NCBI GenBank assembly: GCA_905221605.1
Contig: CAJNDS010000200.1
Coordinates: 1 to 64,000 of the forward strand
Length of the DNA stretch: 64,000 bases
Source of the DNA: Symbiodinium natans
Taxonomy: Eukaryota > Sar > Dinophyceae > Suessiales > Symbiodiniaceae
Reading direction: 5' to 3'
The first letter of the stretch is position 1. Each line of letters starts with the position of its first letter. The translations under genes were made by a program, and so were the position numbers. Under the pieces are notes generated by a model that saw nothing but the letters and a program-made list of their open reading frames with translations, was not told the DNA's origin and searched no databases. Positions 60,301 to 64,000 of this stretch are shown here, one piece after another.

Positions 60301-61763
60301 TTGGGGGCCAGGCCGGCTTCGGCTCAGTTTGTGCTGGCTGCCATCAGCATTCGTCGGCACGACTTGGTGATCCAAGGATATTCAAGGAGCATCCGGCCAG
60401 CTTCTCCACGCAGGCGTGGGTCTTGTCAATAGAAGAGGCAGCATCGACCACGGCTGGGAGGAAGGGCTCCAAGTCCTGAGGCGCACTGAGGGAGAGCATC
60501 TCAAGCACTTTCACGCATGCCTCCGTCCGCAAGCGCAAGAAGTTGGTGGCCTTGTTTCCCGTGCATCCGCAGATGGCCGTCATGCACTCCAGCGCCGCTG
60601 TCTTCACCTGCATGCCAACAAAACAGGACATGCGGGCAGCATGGCTTGGCTCTGGCCTCCTTCTTGATGTCGCAGGTCAGGTCAGCCACGGGAGCAACTA
60701 GGTTCACCAGCAGGTAGCCTCGGAGAGCGGCAGATCCCGCGCAGTCCAGTATATGTAAACTCTCCTACATACATGTATTTCTGTAGTTGTATCTGGGGCA
60801 AGATATCTCTGCCTTTCTCTGCCTTTCTCTGTGCGCTATTCTCCCGCCAATCCTAGCGACGAGTGGCCCACGGCGCGAGGAGCTTTGCCAGCCAGGGCGG
60901 AGATGATTTGCAGAGTGGCTTCCTTCTGGGTGGGCTTTGCCTGTCCGGGCAATGACACCAGCTTGGTGAAGTCACTGCAACAGTAAACTTAGGCAGCGCT
61001 GCACGATTTTTGAATGTTTGTGAATCTGAACCATTTTGGGATTCACGCCTTCACGGCCAGCCCGTTCAGGAAGGAGGGCAGCAGGAGCTCGACGGCAAAT
61101 GGGGAGACCATCTCCATGATGGCCTCAAAAGGTCACAGGGAAGCAGCCAGGGCAGCTCCCGTTGCAAGAAGAGCCGAAGGCATCGGCCTTGCTGGTGGCG
61201 ACAGCGGCATCCTTCACGTTCTTGGACTTGTCGTTCGAAGCCTGCAGGGCTCTGTGCAGTATGTGCAGTGAAACTCCCACTCGCTGTTTGGCAGCTCAGG
61301 CAGTCGGGCACGATGTGGCATGAGTGGCATGACTGTCGCAGAGTCCTCCAGGATCTTGGGGAAAGCGGCCACCAAGAAGGGTTCGGCCGGGCGCCCCTTG
61401 TCCTGCCAAATCCGCGGCAGTACAGTATGCGGAGAATTGTTTTGGGACACCTGTAAGATCCTGTAAGCAAGTCACGAGCCGCGCCCGGGCCTTCGCGATT
61501 GCGGCCAAACCTTCCAGGGCGGACTGTCCTGCCGCCTGGCATCAACTGTCGGACTTCACAATGGGTGCGACGTCTGCAAACCCATCATCAAACATGAATC
61601 ATGAATAATGCGACTTATAACTTTTGTATTCATACTGGTTGTATTATTAACAAACATTCGATCCGACTCCTGGGCCTTTGGCTGGGTCTGTTGGACATGG
61701 AGGGGCCTTGTCGGCGATCTTGGCCACAAGGCCCTCGACCTCTGCCTTCAGCTCCGCGGCCAT
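54346..61763 (-). CDS. eEF3, copy 3
   Basis: Same 39-exon layout, stop at 54,346-54,348 and ATG at 61,763. Landmarks: exon 1 61,707-61,763, exon 2 starting at 61,535, ABC1 exon 59,032-59,457, ABC2 Walker A exon 56,545-56,933. Exonic differences from copy 1 that I found are silent (exons 1, 2, 13 and one Arg codon in exon 15). It differs clearly in introns: a short intron 1, a rearranged intron 20 around 58,200-58,225, an altered CA run near 57,800, and changes near 61,260-61,320. Motifs are intact. Confidence 0.92.
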
Positions 61764-63470
61764 TGCTTCACGCGGAGGGCAAAAACTTAGCTAATTCGCC
61801 AAGGGAGGCTCTGGAGGGGGAAAACGGCTTTGCGTCGATCAGGCTCCGCACATCAGGGCCCGCCAAGTCTTCGCCTTACATCATTCTACTAACTTAATTA
61901 ACTAATTATCGCAGACCCTTTCCGTGCTCACAGGCATCAGGGGGGTTGTCACTTTGATGATGAACCCTGTCAATACTGAGACGTTGATGCTGCACTCCAG
62001 GGGCAAAGGACTCATCGGTTCGTTTTGTTGTTGGGTTCGGGGTGGGAAAGTCAGTCGGGGCGGGAAGTCGTTCGGGGCGGGAAGTCAGCCGCGCGTTTTG
62101 AGGGAATGTAAATGCAGCGACTTCCCATACTATACAAAAAAGGACGTAGACTTGCAGAAACTCCTTCAAACCCAGTACAGATATATCCGCATCCCCTTGA
62201 ACACTTACTAAATCTTATGGTTTGAGGAATGTCCGTTGTGTATTCTTTGGTAACTTCAAAAATGTAAGAGGTATGATGTTGGTGGCTGTCCTGTTTCTTG
62301 AATTTCCACAGGAGACGAGCCCTACAAACAAGCATTTCCTGAGGAACCAGCCCAGCAGCGCTACAAACAATGAATTGATTCTATCGAGTTGTCTTAAAAG
62401 AACGTGTACTGAAGAAGACTTACTTCCTTTGGTTCCTTTGGTCAGGTCTCCAAATGCCAAAGCATTGAGGACCCTGAGAGAAGATTTTATAATGTTCTCC
62501 TAGTCTCAACCATGCAAAGTCTCAACTTTTTTCCCGAGGAGACTTTCGAGGTGCGTGGGATTTGGGTCGATATTCGGAGCTACAATGCTGTGTTCGGATG
62601 CGAGTGCAAGGCCCATAGAAACCAATAAAACCAAAGGCAAATAAAGCGCGATACCCCCCACTCAAGAAAAAACTAAAACCACAAAGCATCTAAAAAACAA
62701 CATTGTTGCAGGACACTTGGGACAACCGGGATACCGAAACCAAAAACAGAATTGCATCGTTTTGGGCAATGGTTTTCGTTTGGTTTTGTTTTCTTGGTTT
62801 CGCTGTCCCCCCTCTCTCGAAAGAGTCCAGCACAACTGTTTTTTCGGCTTATTGTAATTTGTTGGTACTGTCTTTGGGGTTGTTGCATTTTTGGTTTGAT
62901 TGTGAAAACCCTCAAAGCGCAGCCGCTGAAAAAACGCCCCCGAAGTTGCTTTTGATATGCCTTTTCCCATCAGCTCTCCACGTCTTGCAGAGCCACCTTG
63001 CAATGCACTGGGCAAGTCGCCCAGTCACACTGGCTTATTGCAGCTCTCGCGGCAGAATGGCCAGCCAAGGATCCCGCTAGCGAAAGATGCTGCAGACACA
63101 TTCGGTGCACGGGAGGGATTCTTTGGTGGCAGCGCGCCTAAACTACTGTAGTGCTCAGCTCCCGAGACAAGGGGCCAGTAGGGGCCGAAAGAACATGATG
63201 CTGGCAAAGGCGAGTGTTTCTACTGCCACACATCCGACAAGGGCATGGGCGAGAACATGGCGCGTGCTTGCTGCAACTTGCGGACGGAGGTCTGCTGCTT
63301 GACAGGCTAGAAGATGCTAGCTTCGCTAGGTGCCCTTGGTCTTTGTCTTCGGGAGCTGCGGAAAAGGAGCTGGGCTCTGGGGCTTTTCCCCAGCCTGCCC
63401 GCCACGAACGCCCGCGCCACAGAGGCTCTTTTGAGCTCTGCGAGCAAGCGATCCATGCCGGTGCGACGCC
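61764..63470 (-). promoter_or_regulatory. Diverged, longer spacer between eEF3 copies 4 and 3
   Basis: About 1.7 kb instead of 0.73 kb. 61,764-62,015 resembles the other 5' flanks but with many substitutions. 62,971-63,110 resembles the other 3' flanks and then diverges until about 63,340, where near-identity to the other units resumes. An unrelated AT-richer block lies in between. Confidence 0.6.
62015..62955. mobile_element. Inserted AT-richer segment in the copy 3/4 spacer, origin unknown
   Basis: About 0.9 kb absent from the two other spacers. It sits where the others have a T-rich word before GATATGCC/TTATGCC. The left edge carries three CGGGGCGGGAAGTC-like repeats (62,046-62,095). The interior contains a T/A-rich imperfect inverted segment (about 62,725-62,810, CCGAAACCAAAAAC against GTTTTCTTGGTTTCG). 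Open frames of 80-125 codons on both strands have no recognisable domain. No clean terminal inverted repeats or target-site duplication are visible, so 'mobile element' is only a guess; it may be older spacer sequence lost from the other units. Confidence 0.3.
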
Positions 63471-64000
63471 TCAGTCCTTGCCCTTCAGGCTCTCCTTCAG
63501 CTCGTTGAGCTTGTCCTGCGGCTGCTTACATTGCGGTGCCTGTACTCGCCTCATACCCCAGCTACTTGCAGGCAAAGGCTCCTCGAGCTCCCAGACCTCC
63601 TCGTCGGTCAGCGTCTGCTTCTTCTTGCCGTCCTGTCGGTGTCAGATATACGAGTACCACCGATCTGTACCAGTGCCACTGCCGTCCGCATCTACAGACT
63701 GCGCTGGAGGCGCTTTGCGTCGGCTCCTTGATCTTCTTCTCAAGGTCCTTGATGGACTTCTTCTTGTCCTTCTCGGTCATGGTGACCTCGACAACTGCTC
63801 CAAACCGGCCTTTTCCTACAATGCTGGGGCTGGGGAACATGGTCAAGGCGTCAACGGATGGTCAAGGAATGTCAAGGATACTGTCCAGGGAGGGTCATTC
63901 TCTGGCTCCGCTTGCCAACCAGTTGCGCTCTTCTTGACCTCGATCTTGTTGCCCGCGCCGTCGAAGACCTCATCAGGGCCTCGGGGCAAGCGAATGCTGC
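62971..64000 (-). repeat. eEF3 tandem unit 4 (cut by window end)
   Basis: Start of a fourth unit. The first 370 bp are diverged from the other units; from about 63,340 it is nearly identical. Confidence 0.85.
63471..64000 (-). CDS. eEF3, copy 4, C-terminal exons only (partial)
   Basis: The stop at 63,471-63,473 and the last exons are visible: DKLNELKESLKGKD at the end, then upstream exons with KKKQTLTDEEVWELE, VTMTEKDKKKSIKD and VFDGAGNKIE. They are identical in reading to copies 1-3. The rest of the gene lies beyond 64,000. Because transcription runs right to left, this is the upstream neighbour of copy 3 and shows that the array continues. Confidence 0.88.

Larger units (their letters stand above)
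53872..62970 (-). repeat. eEF3 tandem unit 3 (about 9.1 kb)
   Basis: Third direct repeat unit. It is longer than units 1 and 2 because of an insertion near its right end (about 62,015-62,955), partly offset by a shorter intron 1. The 3' half is nearly identical to unit 1. Confidence 0.9.

Noticed and set aside
61608-61790. Short plus-strand ORFs over the 5' end of eEF3 copy 3
   Set aside because: They overlap exon 1 antisense and the replaced intron 1, with no coding signature.
37036-64000. CRISPR array or phage-type repeat
   Set aside because: The repeats are 8-9 kb gene units, not short spaced repeats, and the DNA is eukaryotic.

Overview
The window reads as eukaryotic nuclear DNA, most likely from a dinoflagellate (Symbiodiniaceae-like). 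The reasons are: genes cut into many very short exons; introns that mostly begin GC or GA instead of GT and end AG; every gene I could resolve lying on the same (minus) strand; a head-to-tail tandem gene array; and scattered degenerate TTTAGGG/CCCTAAA tracts. The taxon is inferred from these features. There are no bacterial operons, no ribosome-binding-site logic and no long bacterial-type ORFs. Almost all uninterrupted ORFs are chance, and genes must be assembled exon by exon.

Left part (1-37,035), minus strand, from low to high coordinate: an unassigned helical protein (about 5.8-6.6 kb); a protein kinase (about 8.5-10.5 kb); a complete 17-exon class II-like histone deacetylase (11,034-14,962, 374 aa by my assembly); two consecutive cysteine-rich, furin-like-repeat genes (about 17.7-18.5 kb and 18.7-22.3 kb or further), the downstream one with a signal peptide; a fragment of another gene ending at 24,305; a multi-TM protein with a possible ligand-gated-channel layout (25.6-28.0 kb); and a class I SAM-dependent methyltransferase (28,895 to about 30.8 kb) with more minus-strand exons upstream to about 35.2 kb. 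Between these lie introns, spacers, microsatellites and stretches where I see nothing.

Right part (37,036-64,000): three complete and one partial head-to-tail copies of an 8.4-9.1 kb unit. Each unit carries one gene for translation elongation factor eEF3, a fungal-type ABC-F ATPase. I could assemble copy 1 into 39 exons with total coding length divisible by three (3,120 nt, 1,039 aa, against about 1,044 aa for yeast eEF3). It contains the HEAT repeats, both ABC cassettes, the chromodomain insertion and a basic C-terminus. The copies differ mainly in introns and spacers; the exonic differences I found are silent. The spacer between copies 3 and 4 is diverged and carries an AT-richer insertion of about 0.9 kb.

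Together the genes cover translation elongation (eEF3), chromatin deacetylation, signalling, secreted or surface cysteine-rich proteins and methylation. They look like an ordinary dinoflagellate one-directional gene cluster, not a pathway. The most noteworthy signals are the recent tandem eEF3 array and the dominance of GC/GA splice donors.
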